This document shows positions 47,766-58,308 of a DNA stretch of 64,000 nt, piece after piece. The stretch spans positions 1 to 64,000 of the forward strand of contig JAHDVP010000021.1 in the NCBI GenBank assembly GCA_023384575.1, written 5' to 3'. The stretch is from Acidobacteriota bacterium (lineage in GTDB: Bacteria > Acidobacteriota > Vicinamibacteria > Vicinamibacterales > JAFNAJ01). Position 1 is the first letter of the stretch, and each line of letters starts with the position of its first letter. A program made the translations under genes and the position numbers. The notes beneath the pieces are model-generated. The model was not told where the DNA came from, ran no database searches, and saw only the letters and a list, made by a program, of their open reading frames with translations.

Positions 47766-49798
47766 CTACTGCGGGGCCGTGTCGCGGCGAATCCTGAGCA
47801 CGTGCGCCGCGCGGAAGCCCGGGTCCATTCGCACGTAGTTCCACTCACCGCGCCAGTGGTAGCTCTCACCGCTCAGCAGATCGTCGACCCAATAGCCGGC
47901 CGGGTCGAGCCCCCAGTGTCCGATCGGCACCTGGACCCAGCCCTGCTGCATGTTGAACGGGTCGATGTTCACCGCCACCAGCAGCACGTTGGACTGGTCG
48001 TCGGTCTCCTTGCTGTAGCAGACGATCTGCGGGTTGTCGGTCTGGTGGAAGCGCAGGCTCCAGTCTCGCTGCAGCGCCGGGTTGGCGCGGCGGACCTCGT
48101 TCACGCGTGCCACGAGCGGCTTGATGTGTCCGGGCCGGTCCCAGTCCCAGGCTTTGATCTGGTACTTCTCCGAGTCCTGGTACTCCTCGGTGCCCGGGAC
48201 CGCGCGGTTCTCGCACAGCTCGAAGCCACTGTAGATGCCGTAGGTCGCTCCCAGCGTCGCGGCCAGGACGAGCCGGACCTCGAAGGCCGGTCGCCCGCCC
48301 CGCTGCAGGTAGGCGTGCAGGATGTCCGGCGTGTTCGCGAACAGGTTCGGCCGCATGTACTCGCGCACGCCCGTCTGCGTGAGCTCCGTGAAGTACTCCT
48401 CGATCTCCGGCTTCGTGTTCCGCCAGGTGAAATAGGTGTACGACTGCGAGAACCCGAGCTTGGCCAGGTGGCGCATGACCTTCGGCCGGGTGAAGGCCTC
48501 CGACAGGAAGATCACACCGGGGTGCTGCCGGCGGACCTCGGCCAGCATCCACTCCCAGAAGCGGAACGGCTTGGTGTGCGGGTTGTCGACGCGGAAGATG
48601 CGGACGCCGTGTTCGACCCAGAAGAGTACGATCTGCTTCAGCTCGTCCCAGAGCGCCGGCCACGTCTCGCACTCGAAATCGAACGGGTAGATGTCCTGGT
48701 ACTTCTTCGGCGGGTTCTCGGCGTACTTGATCGTCCCGTCCGGACGATGCCGGAACCACTCGGGGTGCTCGCTGACGTACGGGTGATCCGGCGAGCACTG
48801 GTAGGCGAGGTCGAGCGCGATCTCGAGGCCGTGCGCCCGCGCCCGTTCGACGAAGCGGTCGAAATCGTCGATCGTGCCGAGCCCGGGCTCGACGGCCATG
48901 TGCCCGCCCTCCGGCCCGCCGATGGCCCACGGACTGCCGGGATCGCCGGGGGCCGCGGTGAGCGTGTTGTTCGGGCCTTTGCGGAACGCCCGCCCGATTG
49001 GATGGATCGGTGGCAGGTAGAGCACGTCGAACCCGAGGGCCGCGATCTCGGGCAGCCGGGCAGTCGCTTCGTCGAATGTCGCGCTCCGCGTCGGATCGGC
49101 GCCCGCCGATCGCGGGAACATCTCGTACCACGCACCGTACCGGGCGCGTTCCGGCTCGACCATCACGCGGAGCACGGGCGAGTTCACGGCGGCGACGCGC
49201 TCGGCGCACCTGACCACCGCCTCGGTCAGGGGCGCCTCGAGGCCCGCCGCCACCCGCTCGTCGAGATCTCCCGGCCCTGACAGGCGGGCCGCCGCCTCCT
49301 CGAGGATCGCGCGGTCGCCGGCCTGCGGGGTCCCCTCCGCGCCGGCGCGCGTCCGCCCGGCGGCCTTGCGGCGGGGGCGAGTGCGCGCCGCCGCCCGACG
49401 CAGCAGTTCAGCCCCCTCGAGCAGCTCGCTCTCGACGTTCTGCCCGGCGCCGAACTTCTTCTCCACCTCGTGCTGCCACGACCCGAACCGGTCGACCCAC
49501 GCGACGATGTCGAACTCGAACCAGCCGACGGCCTCGACCACGAAGCGGCCCGTCCAGCGATCGTTCACGACGGGACGCATCGTGGTCTCGTGCCAGTCGC
49601 TTCGCTGCTCACCCGCGGCGTCGATCTCGCGCCACCGGAGCAGCGCGCGGATCTGGTCGTGTCCATCGGTGAAGATGTCCGCCTCGACGACGACCGGCTC
49701 CCCGGGGGTCCGCTTCACGGGGTACCGACCGCCGTCGACCTGCGGCTCGACCGACTCGATCACAACGCGCTGCGGCGACACCGGCTTTCGATGCATGC

Positions 49799-49802
<4 letters not shown>
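47766..49802 (-). CDS. glgE: Alpha-1,4-glucan:maltose-1-phosphate maltosyltransferase
   Basis: A 678-residue GH13_3 enzyme that adds maltose from maltose 1-phosphate to alpha-glucan chains. The N-terminal immunoglobulin-like domain holds [19 protein letters not shown], and the signature [12 protein letters not shown] is near residue 222. The nucleophile is in [16 protein letters not shown] and the acid in [13 protein letters not shown]. There is a low-complexity basic stretch of about 20 residues near 135-155. The GTG start overlaps the glgX stop (GTGA), and an ATG two codons later is also possible. Confidence 0.96.
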
Positions 49803-51948
<2,146 letters not shown>

Positions 51949-51952
<4 letters not shown>

Positions 51953-53244
51953 CGGCCGCTCCCCGCGGCCGCGAGATCCTCGAGGACGGCCTCGGCCGCC
52001 CGCCGACCTGCGACGAGCGCACCGTTGATCGAAGCGTTCTCGACGTGGTCGCCGCACACGTAGAGCCCGTGTCCCAGGCGCACGTCGCGCCGCCCGTCTC
52101 CCCATGCGCCAGGAGACTGATCGAACTGTGCCCAGGGAATGCGATAGGTCCGCAGCACCCGCCACGTACCGACCTCAGCGGCTCCGAACCAGCCCGACAG
52201 CTGGCGCCGCACCTCCTCTTCGAGGGCCTGATCGCTCGCGGCCGGCGCGCCGACGACCGCTGCCGACACGAGCTCCTGGCCAGCCGGCGCGTACCCGGGG
52301 GCGACGCGGCTCGGGACCGTCAGGTTCAGCACCGGACCGGTCCCCTCCCCGTCGAGCGCGAGGATCGGCCGCCGGTAAGGGGCGCGCGGCGCGGCGAAGT
52401 ACAGGCACGCGACCGATCTCGCCGTCGGGGCGGCGGGAGCTTGGGTGAGCGCGGCGGCCTGCTGCACGTTCGTGGCCACGACCACGGCGGCCGCCGTCAC
52501 CTCGTGGCCGCCATCGAGCACGACCCCCGACACCGCGTCGCCTTGGCGCCGCAGCGCGCAGACTCGGCAGCCGAGCCGCACCGCCCCGGCCGGGAGCCTC
52601 GCGGCGAGCTGCTCGGGAATGGCTTGCATGCCGCCGGCAGGCACGGTCGTGTGGCCCTCCGCCAGCATCTTGTAGACGAAATAGAACAGGCGGTTCGTCG
52701 TGCCCAGCGCCGTGTCGAGGAAGATACCGCCGAGCAGGGGTCGGAAGAAGCGGCTGACGATCCGGGGCGAAAAGCCGAGCGCGGCCAGCTCGTCGCCGAT
52801 CGAACGCTCGGGCAGCGCGAAGATCTCGTCCACCGTCATCCGCACCGCGCGCTGTCGCAGGGTCAGCACCCGCAGCTTGTCGCCAAGTGAGCCGACCGGA
52901 GCGCCTACTGCCGCCAAGGCACCAAGTGGCGAGCGCAGCGGGTCGACGATCCGGTGGAATCGGCCCTCCACGCGCACGAGCGCCCCGGGTTCGAAACGGT
53001 GCAGCCGCAGCGCTTCGAAGTCCAGCACACGACGCGCCTCAGGATAGGCCGTGAAGAAGACCTGGAACCCGCGGTCGAGGCGAAATCCCTCGACCTCGTC
53101 GGTGCGGACCCGCCCCCCGACGCCATTGCCGCTCTCGACCACCAGGACCGGGCGTCCGGCTCCGGCGAGGACTCGGGCGCACGCCAGCCCCGAGAGGCCG
53201 GCACCGACAACGACAACGGGATGGGCAGACGAGTGATGACTCAC
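51949..53244 (-). CDS. FAD-dependent amine-oxidase/phytoene-desaturase-like oxidoreductase
   Basis: A 431-residue flavoprotein. The dinucleotide-binding motif is at the N-terminus ([21 protein letters not shown] with [17 protein letters not shown] further on), and the FAD-closing motif is at the C-terminus ([29 protein letters not shown]). It belongs to the broad amine oxidase/protoporphyrinogen/phytoene group. The substrate is not evident. It is the first gene of the trehalose/glucan operon, starts at GTG and its stop overlaps the glgX start, so the two are translated together. The CarH-like regulator 6 kb away might hint at carotenoid chemistry, but that is a guess. Confidence 0.85.
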
Positions 53245-53599
53245 GGCGGTCGGGAGCGGCGCCGCCAGAACCCGCGATGGACAGGCCTCGGACGCCAGCG
53301 TGTGGGTTCCAGTTTACCTTGATGCGTCAAAACGGCACTGAGCGGACGGGAGGACAGACGAGCAGTGAAGTCGGTTCTGGCGTGACGAGCCAATCGCGGG
53401 AGGGAGCGCTGGTGACGAACCTTCCACCCCGGTGCTCGGCCCCTTCGGTGAGATTGGCCGACAGACATTCGACGGGCGCGGCAACACCGAAGGCGCCGCC
53501 ACACTGAGCGGCGTCGGCCGAGCAGCCCGTTTCTCCATCGGCGCGACCGAGGTCGATCGCCGGCGGGGAGACGTGGCGCGACAGTGTGGGCGGGAGTGG
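53245..53599. other. Intergenic region upstream of the trehalose/glucan operon
   Basis: No intact gene is supportable here. On the minus strand, TTGACG (53325-53330) and TAAACT lie about 70-85 bases before the FAD-gene start, but they are only 8 bases apart, so they do not form a standard promoter. TTGACGCATCAA is a small palindrome. The rest looks like decayed sequence leading into the pseudogene. Confidence 0.4.
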
Positions 53600-53770
53600 G
53601 CGGGCTCTGGAATCCTGGTCCATCACGCGGCGCCGGACGCCCATCAGATCACTGAACTCGGCGTCATCGTGTTGGGCCAGGCCACCGGCAGGCAGTCCGA
53701 TGACGAGGTGATTGTGTTCGACGCCACGGGGATCGCTATCCGGGACGTCGCGGCCACGGCGATGGCCTAA
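53600..53770 (+). pseudogene. Ornithine cyclodeaminase C-terminal remnant
   Basis: From about 53648 the plus strand encodes ITELGVIVLGQATGRQSDDE and VIVFDATGIAIRDVAATAMA up to a TAA at 53770. This matches the C-terminal strand-helix block of the ornithine cyclodeaminase/mu-crystallin family (about 320 residues when complete). Sequence before this does not continue the family, so only about 40-55 residues survive. The left boundary is approximate. Confidence 0.7.
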
Positions 53771-53809
53771 TCGCCGAGCCGTCCGCGAGGGGGTTGGAAC
53801 GGGCTGGGA

Positions 53810-53861
53810 CCGACGTGCGTAGCGTGTCGAGCGGGTTGGCCGACATGTGGACGCACGTCGG
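53810..53861. repeat. 11-bp inverted repeat with 30-base loop
   Basis: CCGACGTGCGT (53810-53820) and ACGCACGTCGG (53851-53861) are perfect reverse complements. They lie 35 bases beyond the hicA stop and 40 bases after the cyclodeaminase remnant. It could be a weak terminator or the remains of a mobile-element end. Confidence 0.5.
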
Positions 53862-53895
53862 CTCGGGGCTTTAGCACTGAGCCTCTGGCCCCCCG

Positions 53896-54114
53896 TCAGG
53901 TCCCCTCCCACTGCTTCCGCGTGATCCCGGCCTGCCGAAGGACAATCGCCAGCAACTCCGGCCCAATGTCGCCTTTGTGGGGATTGGGGATGGTAAGCAC
54001 GAGGTCGCCCTTCACCATGAACTCGTGCTTGCCGCCGGAGAACGGCCCGTCGAAGCCGAGACTCCGCAGGCCCGAGACAAGGACTCGGCGCCTGGTCGGC
54101 CCCCACGGAGGCAT
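53896..54114 (-). CDS. hicA: HicA-type mRNA interferase toxin
   Basis: A 72-residue basic protein with a double-stranded-RNA-binding-like fold. It shows the conserved histidine in FSGGKHEFMVKG (His 30), then LTIPNPHKGDIGPELLAIVL and the closing RQAGITRKQW. Both blocks are typical of HicA, which cleaves mRNA when not held by HicB. The length is normal. The ATG overlaps the hicB stop by one base (TGATG), so the antitoxin gene comes first, the reverse of the E. coli order. Confidence 0.85.
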   Translation of the reverse strand: MPPWGPTRRRVLVSGLRSLGFDGPFSGGKHEFMVKGDLVLTIPNPHKGDIGPELLAIVLRQAGITRKQWEGT

Positions 54115-54353
54115 CAGCTGGCCTTGCGTACCTTGACCGTGACGCCATCGAGCGAGGGCACGGCCAGACCCCGAGCCACCCGCACGAGCAGCCATTCCTC
54201 GATGACCTCGGCGAGGTCTCGACGGCAGCCCTCGAGCGTGGCGCCCGTGGCGACGACGCCGCGGAGCCCCCGCACCGTCGCGGCGAAGGTCCCGTCAGGG
54301 AGCAACTCGTAGCGGGCGCGTCCCAAGGCGCGTTCGATGTAGTCGGTGATCAT
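54114..54353 (-). CDS. hicB: HicB-type antitoxin
   Basis: A 79-residue protein. The partial RNase H-like fold of HicB is seen in RARYELLPDGTFAATVRGLRG followed by ATGATLEGCRRDLAEVIEEW. The C-terminal tail (LAVPSLDGVTVKVRKAS) is short and has no recognisable DNA-binding helix, so it probably neutralises HicA but may regulate transcription weakly. It is directly upstream of hicA. Confidence 0.82.
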   Translation of the reverse strand: MITDYIERALGRARYELLPDGTFAATVRGLRGVVATGATLEGCRRDLAEVIEEWLLVRVARGLAVPSLDGVTVKVRKAS

Positions 54354-54630
54354 GCCTTCAGGATTCTACAGCGGAGCGCCTACCGCGGCGCCGTCTCCAC
54401 AACGTCTCCACCACAACCCCGGTCGATTCCTGGGGACTCCCGTGGACTCGGGTGAACAGCCTGCTCGCCGCCAAGCGTCGTAGCATCAACAACTTGAAAG
54501 CAGAAGTCACGTGTCCATCGGCGGCGTGTAGAGTTCGTAGCGGCCGCCCCGTCACATCATCTCCCTGCCAGCAGTGCAGTGAGACCGCGACGGTCGCCAG
54601 CCTCGCCAATGCCTCATCGGCCGTCGACTC

Positions 54631-55058
54631 GTGGGGCGCGAGGACCTGCTGCGCGGTATCGGAGAGGCCGGGCGTCACCTTGCGGAGTTCGAGGCCAGCG
54701 AAGCCGCGGCGGGGAACCTCTCTGTGTGTCTGCGCTGGGCCGTTCGGCCACAGACGTCCTTCCCGGTGGTCGAGCGCATCGAGCTGCCGCTGCACGTGCC
54801 GGAACTCGTCGGCGCGACGGTCGTCGTGACGGGGTCGGGACGCCGCCTCCGCGAGATCGTGAACGAACCGTCGGCCAACCTCGCGTGCGTGGTCATAGAC
54901 GAGGGCGGACGGACCGGCCGATTGCACACGTCGCACCGTCGGCGGTTCGAGCGCGTCACCAGCGAGTTCAACTCGCACCTCGCCGTGCACCACGACCAGA
55001 TCCGCACCACTGGCACCAACTTCCATGCGGTGCTCCACGCGCAGCGGATGCACCTGAA
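54631..55058 (+). pseudogene. Class II aldolase/adducin-family gene, 3' truncated
   Basis: About 143 residues of an aldolase are readable from a GTG at 54631: HLAEFEASEAAAGNLSV, LPLHVPELVGATVVVTGSGR, then EFNSHLAVHHDQIRTTGTNF and HAVLHAQRMHL. This is the N-terminal part of a rhamnulose-1-phosphate-aldolase-like enzyme, including the metal-site His of VLHAQ. The frame is cut at about 55056, where IS630 sequence begins. The C-terminal half, with the remaining metal ligand, is missing, so it cannot be active. Confidence 0.72.
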
Positions 55059-55294
55059 CCGCCCGAACACGCGATGGTGCTGAGTGTCGATGAGAAGACG
55101 TCGATTCAGGCGCTGGAACGCACCCAGCCACCGTTGCCACTGCAGAGCGGCCGGACGGTCCGTCACACGCATGACTATCGCCGGCACGGCGTCCTCGACC
55201 TCTACGCGGCCCTGGAGGTCGCCACCGGCCGCGTCACGCACCAGTTCAGTCCCACCCACAGGTCCGCGGACGTCCTCCGGTTCACGAAGATCGT
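55059..55294 (+). mobile_element. IS630-family transposase fragment
   Basis: One plus-strand frame reads PPEHAMVLSVDEKTSIQALE, RTQPPLPLQSGRTVRHTHDY and RRHGVLDLYAALEVATGRVT, ending FTKIV near 55290. This is the central DDE block of IS630-type transposases (with the DEK...QAL.RTQP signature). Both ends of the transposase are missing and no terminal repeats are seen, so it is a dead fragment that joined the truncated aldolase. Confidence 0.8.
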
Positions 55295-55301
55295 CTCGCC
55301 C

Positions 55302-55571
55302 TCACGCTGCGAGGAGCGGAGCGAGATCAGCCTGACTGGCCGGCGGGTGCCCCAGTTCCTTGAGCACGGCGTTCAGGGCTGCCAGCGATACCTTGGCGGG
55401 CGCCGTGATCTCGATCCCGATCGCCCGGCCCTCGGTCGTGAAGTCGATGACCAGCCCAGGTTCGACCCGACGAGTCCTCGCGCTCTTCTCACCCGCCTCT
55501 CGCGGCAGATAGTAGTACGCGGCCATCGGTCGGCCGTGGCGAAACGTCACTTCCAGATAGGGTTCCTTCAT
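55302..55571 (-). CDS. DUF2283-family protein
   Basis: An 89-residue protein with VEPGLVIDFTTEGRAIGIEI followed by TAPAKVSLAALNAVLKELG, the DUF2283 pattern. Members often sit beside small DUF4258-like genes and have been suspected of being antitoxin-like. Here the start overlaps the stop of such a partner (ATGA at 55568-55571). It has no known biochemical role. The coding sequence is intact. Confidence 0.78.
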   Translation of the reverse strand: MKEPYLEVTFRHGRPMAAYYYLPREAGEKSARTRRVEPGLVIDFTTEGRAIGIEITAPAKVSLAALNAVLKELGHPPASQADLAPLLAA

Positions 55572-55858
55572 CGTGACTCCTGATCCACAGGATACGCCGT
55601 GATCACGACAACCAGTTGACGACGTTCATCTGGCTCAACGATAACTCCCCAGGGCCGCCCGGCATGCCGAGCGTCGACAACGAACCGGCCGTCGAGAAGA
55701 TCCGCGCAGTAATCAGTGGCGTACTCGAGCATGCGGCGCAGGTTCGATTCGTCGAACTAGCGGTCCTCCATACGCTTCAAGAGGTGGGCACTCAACTCCA
55801 GTTCCCACTCCCACCACGGCGGCCATTGACGTGTCGTCAGAGTCCCTCCAGCTATCCA
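55568..55858 (-). pseudogene. DUF4258-like partner gene interrupted by an amber stop
   Basis: Reading the minus strand from 55858, one frame gives RQWPPWWEWELELSAHLLKR then MEDR, an in-frame TAG (55757-55759), and then FDESNLRRMLEYATDYCADL and, further on, RPWGVIVEPDERRQLVVVIT ending AYPVDQESR at 55568. Sequence on both sides belongs to one small family. There is no good start codon: an in-frame TGA comes just before residue 1. I treat it as decayed. The part after TAG could only be expressed by readthrough or from a non-standard start. Confidence 0.6.
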
Positions 55859-55993
55859 TCACGATCGTCAATTAAGATCTGCCGAACATTCGCGCAGAAG
55901 CCGCGGCGCCCGAATGCCCGGATGATGCCACACTTTGCCTCGGCGCCGTCGGCTTCATGCGCCTGTTGGACCAAATCCGCCTGCGGCGGATAG

Positions 55994-56374
55994 ATGAAGC
56001 CCGCACACGCACTTTCAGAATTTCGGGGCCGCTACTACAGCCACCTCAGCGCGGAAGAGTCACACTACTTCAGCCTGCTGAGCCGTTACGGCGATGCCGT
56101 AAGAGAGACCATCGACGCGTTGATTGACAGACAGCGTCTCATGAATGAGGGAAGCAAGAGTGGTCGCGGAAACGCGATGACGTGGCCGGGCGCGTTGGCG
56201 GATCTCCTTACGCAGCCATGTCTCGACGTCTACGGCCACCGCTGCCTCCCCTTGCTCTTTGAGTGGCGCGCGAAGATCCTCGCTGAATCCGGGCGTGCCA
56301 CGGACGCGGTGGACCTCTTGAACCGACGCATGGAGAAGGCCTCAGACGAAGCTGAACGCGTTCGACTCGCGTGA
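55994..56374 (+). CDS. Unknown protein, first of a coupled pair
   Basis: A 126-residue protein, probably all helical (HLSAEESHYFSLLSRYGDAV, then TQPCLDVYGHRCLPLLFEW and NRRMEKASDEAERVRLA). I recognise no family. Its codon use is less GC-biased than neighbours, which suggests transfer. The stop overlaps the GTG of the next gene (GTGA at 56371-56374), so the two are probably translated together. Confidence 0.5.
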   Translation: MKPAHALSEFRGRYYSHLSAEESHYFSLLSRYGDAVRETIDALIDRQRLMNEGSKSGRGNAMTWPGALADLLTQPCLDVYGHRCLPLLFEWRAKILAESGRATDAVDLLNRRMEKASDEAERVRLA

Positions 56375-57087
56375 AGGACTTCTACTTCGTTCGGCGCGCC
56401 GGGTCCGGGATCCAGATCCAGCTCGACGGCCGCTCCCATCAGGGCGACGCGATTCCACTCGTCCTCGATGGCACACGCATGCACTTCGTGCGCTACTCCA
56501 CCCGCCCGCTGATCGCTACGTGGAACCCCGCCCCAGGCGCCCACGCTGTGGTACTTGCCCATGACGACGCGCTGGCGCCGCAGGAGACTGCCGAGGTCGA
56601 GGCCCGCGGCGTCCGCTACACGCTGGACGCCAACGGTCCCTTCTACGAAATCCGCTGCATGTCGCGGCCGGGCGACGGCCAGGAGGTGACCGTCGAATTC
56701 TCGCCTCCGGTCCCGCACCTGCTGGCCCTTGCTGACGACACCGACGCGGTCGGTGCGTTTCGCATCACCCGAGCGATCGAGCGCGGCGAACGTTACCAGG
56801 CGGGTGCCCCAGACAGCGGGGCCATTGGGGTGGCACGCCGCGCAGGCCGGCCGTTTCGCCAGGAGCCGGCGGCCGGATTGTCGGAGTGTGGCTCACTCCG
56901 ACGGCGGTGGAGCACCCGCCGCGGACGTCGCCGTGGCGTCTCCTCGTCCCAGCAGGTGTCGCAAAGCCGCTTCGAGCGACCGATGCCTGAACCGGTAGCC
57001 AGTCCGCTCGAGCACGCCTGGGTACACCTTCGCGCCGCCCACGAGGGTGTCGGCCAGTTCGCCATACGCAGCGCGCAGCACGGGTGA
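56371..57087 (+). CDS. Unknown beta-rich protein, second of a coupled pair
   Basis: The open frame is 238 residues. The first 130-140 look genuine (DFYFVRRAGSGIQIQLDGRS, FVRYSTRPLIATWNPAPGAH, VRYTLDANGPFYEIRCMSRP). The rest becomes low-complexity and arginine-rich, and it overlaps the convergent epimerase gene by 195 bases, so the native C-terminus has probably been lost and the frame runs on into antisense sequence. No family is recognised. It is not a clear enzyme. Confidence 0.45.
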   Translation: MKDFYFVRRAGSGIQIQLDGRSHQGDAIPLVLDGTRMHFVRYSTRPLIATWNPAPGAHAVVLAHDDALAPQETAEVEARGVRYTLDANGPFYEIRCMSRPGDGQEVTVEFSPPVPHLLALADDTDAVGAFRITRAIERGERYQAGAPDSGAIGVARRAGRPFRQEPAAGLSECGSLRRRWSTRRGRRRGVSSSQQVSQSRFERPMPEPVASPLEHAWVHLRAAHEGVGQFAIRSAQHG

Positions 57088-58305
57088 GGGCACACGGAGG
57101 ACCGCCGGGCGCCGAACGACTCGCGCCAGCGTTCGGGTGAAGACGGCGTTGGTGACCGCGTCGGGTGCGCACACGTTCACCGCGCCGGTGATGGCCGGAC
57201 TGCACAGCGCGTGCACCACCGCGCCCGCCACGTCGTCGATGCCGACCCAGCTCATGAACTGTCGGCCGGTGCCCACGCGTCCCCCGACGCCCGCGAGAAA
57301 AGCGGGGAGCAGGCCGGCGAGCGCCCCGCCGACAGGCGACAGCACGACGCCGATGCGGAGCACTACCACGCGGATGCCGGCGTCGCGCGCAGGTGCCGCG
57401 GCGTCCTCCCATTCGCGGCTGACCTCGGCGAGGAACCCACGCCCAGCAGAGCTCGTCTCGTCGAGGACATCGTTGCCGCGATCGCCGTAGAACCCCAAGG
57501 CCGAAGCGCAGATCAGCGTGTGGGGCGGGCGTGGCCAGCGGGCCACCGACTCGGCCAGCGCGCGAGTAGGACCGACGCGGCTGTCACGGATCTCTCGCTT
57601 CCAATCGTCGCTCCACCTCCGGCCGGCCACGTTGGCGCCGGCAAGGTGCACGATGGCGTCGAGTGGGCCGGCCTCCGGCGGGAGCCCTTCGGATGGGACC
57701 CACGTCGCCTCATCGGGTCCAGGGGCGGCCTGGCGGGTGAACCGCACCACGTCGTGCCCCCCAGTCGTCAGGAGGGGCACAAGCCGCGAACCCACGAGTC
57801 CGCGCGCGCCGGTCACGCCGATGCGCAGGCGCTCCACGTCGCGATGGCGCCCGTGCAACGCGAGATCGGCCTCTGTGACGTCATGGCGGTAGCGGAACAT
57901 GCGCTCGAGGCGCGGCACGACGGTGAACGGCGCCGTCCAGGACGACAGCGCGTCGAAGGGCAACGCGTACTCGATGTGATCGACGAGCTCGCACGCGTCG
58001 GGACCGGATGGCGTGATCTGGTGGCGGTGTACCCACCGGGCGAACGGGCCCGCGACCTGCTCGTCGGTGAACTCCCGCCCGGGCACGACATCCCGATGCA
58101 CGGCCACCCAGCGCAGACGGACGGGGCCGGCCCGCATGGCCAGCACCAGCCGGGCCCCGTTCTCGATTCCGCCGGTGCGCTCGACCGTCCGGACCCGCTC
58201 CCAGGGCGGCACGAGACGCTCGAACGCCCCGGGGCGCGCGTGCCAGGCGAAGACCTCGTCGGCCGGGGCGGGGAGCAGGGTGCGCCGGGTGAAGGTGCGG
58301 GGCAC
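56893..58305 (-). CDS. SRPBCC domain-TIGR01777 (YfcH) epimerase fusion
   Basis: A 470-residue protein. Residues about 1-155 are an SRPBCC/START-like ligand-binding domain (FTRRTLLPAPADEVFAWHAR ... ALPFDALSSWTAPF). Residues about 160-460 are an NAD(P)-dependent epimerase-like protein of the TIGR01777 family, with IGVTGARGLVGSRLVPLL as nucleotide-binding motif and FYGDRGNDVLDETSSAGRGF. The C-terminal DUF1731 segment (GGAKVYPGVLERTGYRFRH) is typical. This fusion is known. It lies 3 bases after the CarH-like regulator gene, so the two form an operon. TIGR01777 genes are often found in light-response loci. Confidence 0.88.
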   Translation of the reverse strand: MPRTFTRRTLLPAPADEVFAWHARPGAFERLVPPWERVRTVERTGGIENGARLVLAMRAGPVRLRWVAVHRDVVPGREFTDEQVAGPFARWVHRHQITPSGPDACELVDHIEYALPFDALSSWTAPFTVVPRLERMFRYRHDVTEADLALHGRHRDVERLRIGVTGARGLVGSRLVPLLTTGGHDVVRFTRQAAPGPDEATWVPSEGLPPEAGPLDAIVHLAGANVAGRRWSDDWKREIRDSRVGPTRALAESVARWPRPPHTLICASALGFYGDRGNDVLDETSSAGRGFLAEVSREWEDAAAPARDAGIRVVVLRIGVVLSPVGGALAGLLPAFLAGVGGRVGTGRQFMSWVGIDDVAGAVVHALCSPAITGAVNVCAPDAVTNAVFTRTLARVVRRPAVLRVPSPVLRAAYGELADTLVGGAKVYPGVLERTGYRFRHRSLEAALRHLLGRGDATATSAAGAPPPSE

Positions 58306-58308
58306 GGA

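Noticed and set aside
53302-53330. TTGACG as the -35 box of the trehalose/glucan operon
   Set aside because: No -10 box lies 16-18 bases downstream. The nearest candidate, TAAACT, is only 8 bases away.
53327-54148. A 273-codon minus-strand open frame over the cyclodeaminase remnant
   Set aside because: Its composition is typical of a shadow frame and it overlaps hicA in another frame. No domain is recognisable.
54358-55140. A 260-codon minus-strand open frame opposite the aldolase fragment
   Set aside because: The plus strand carries recognisable aldolase and IS630 segments, and the minus frame is their mirror image without family features.
56760-56892. A CAACH heme-like motif on the minus strand downstream of the epimerase
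   Set aside because: It occurs in a frame that continues through the antisense of the unknown gene, with no start, signal peptide or cytochrome context. A chance match in GC-rich sequence.
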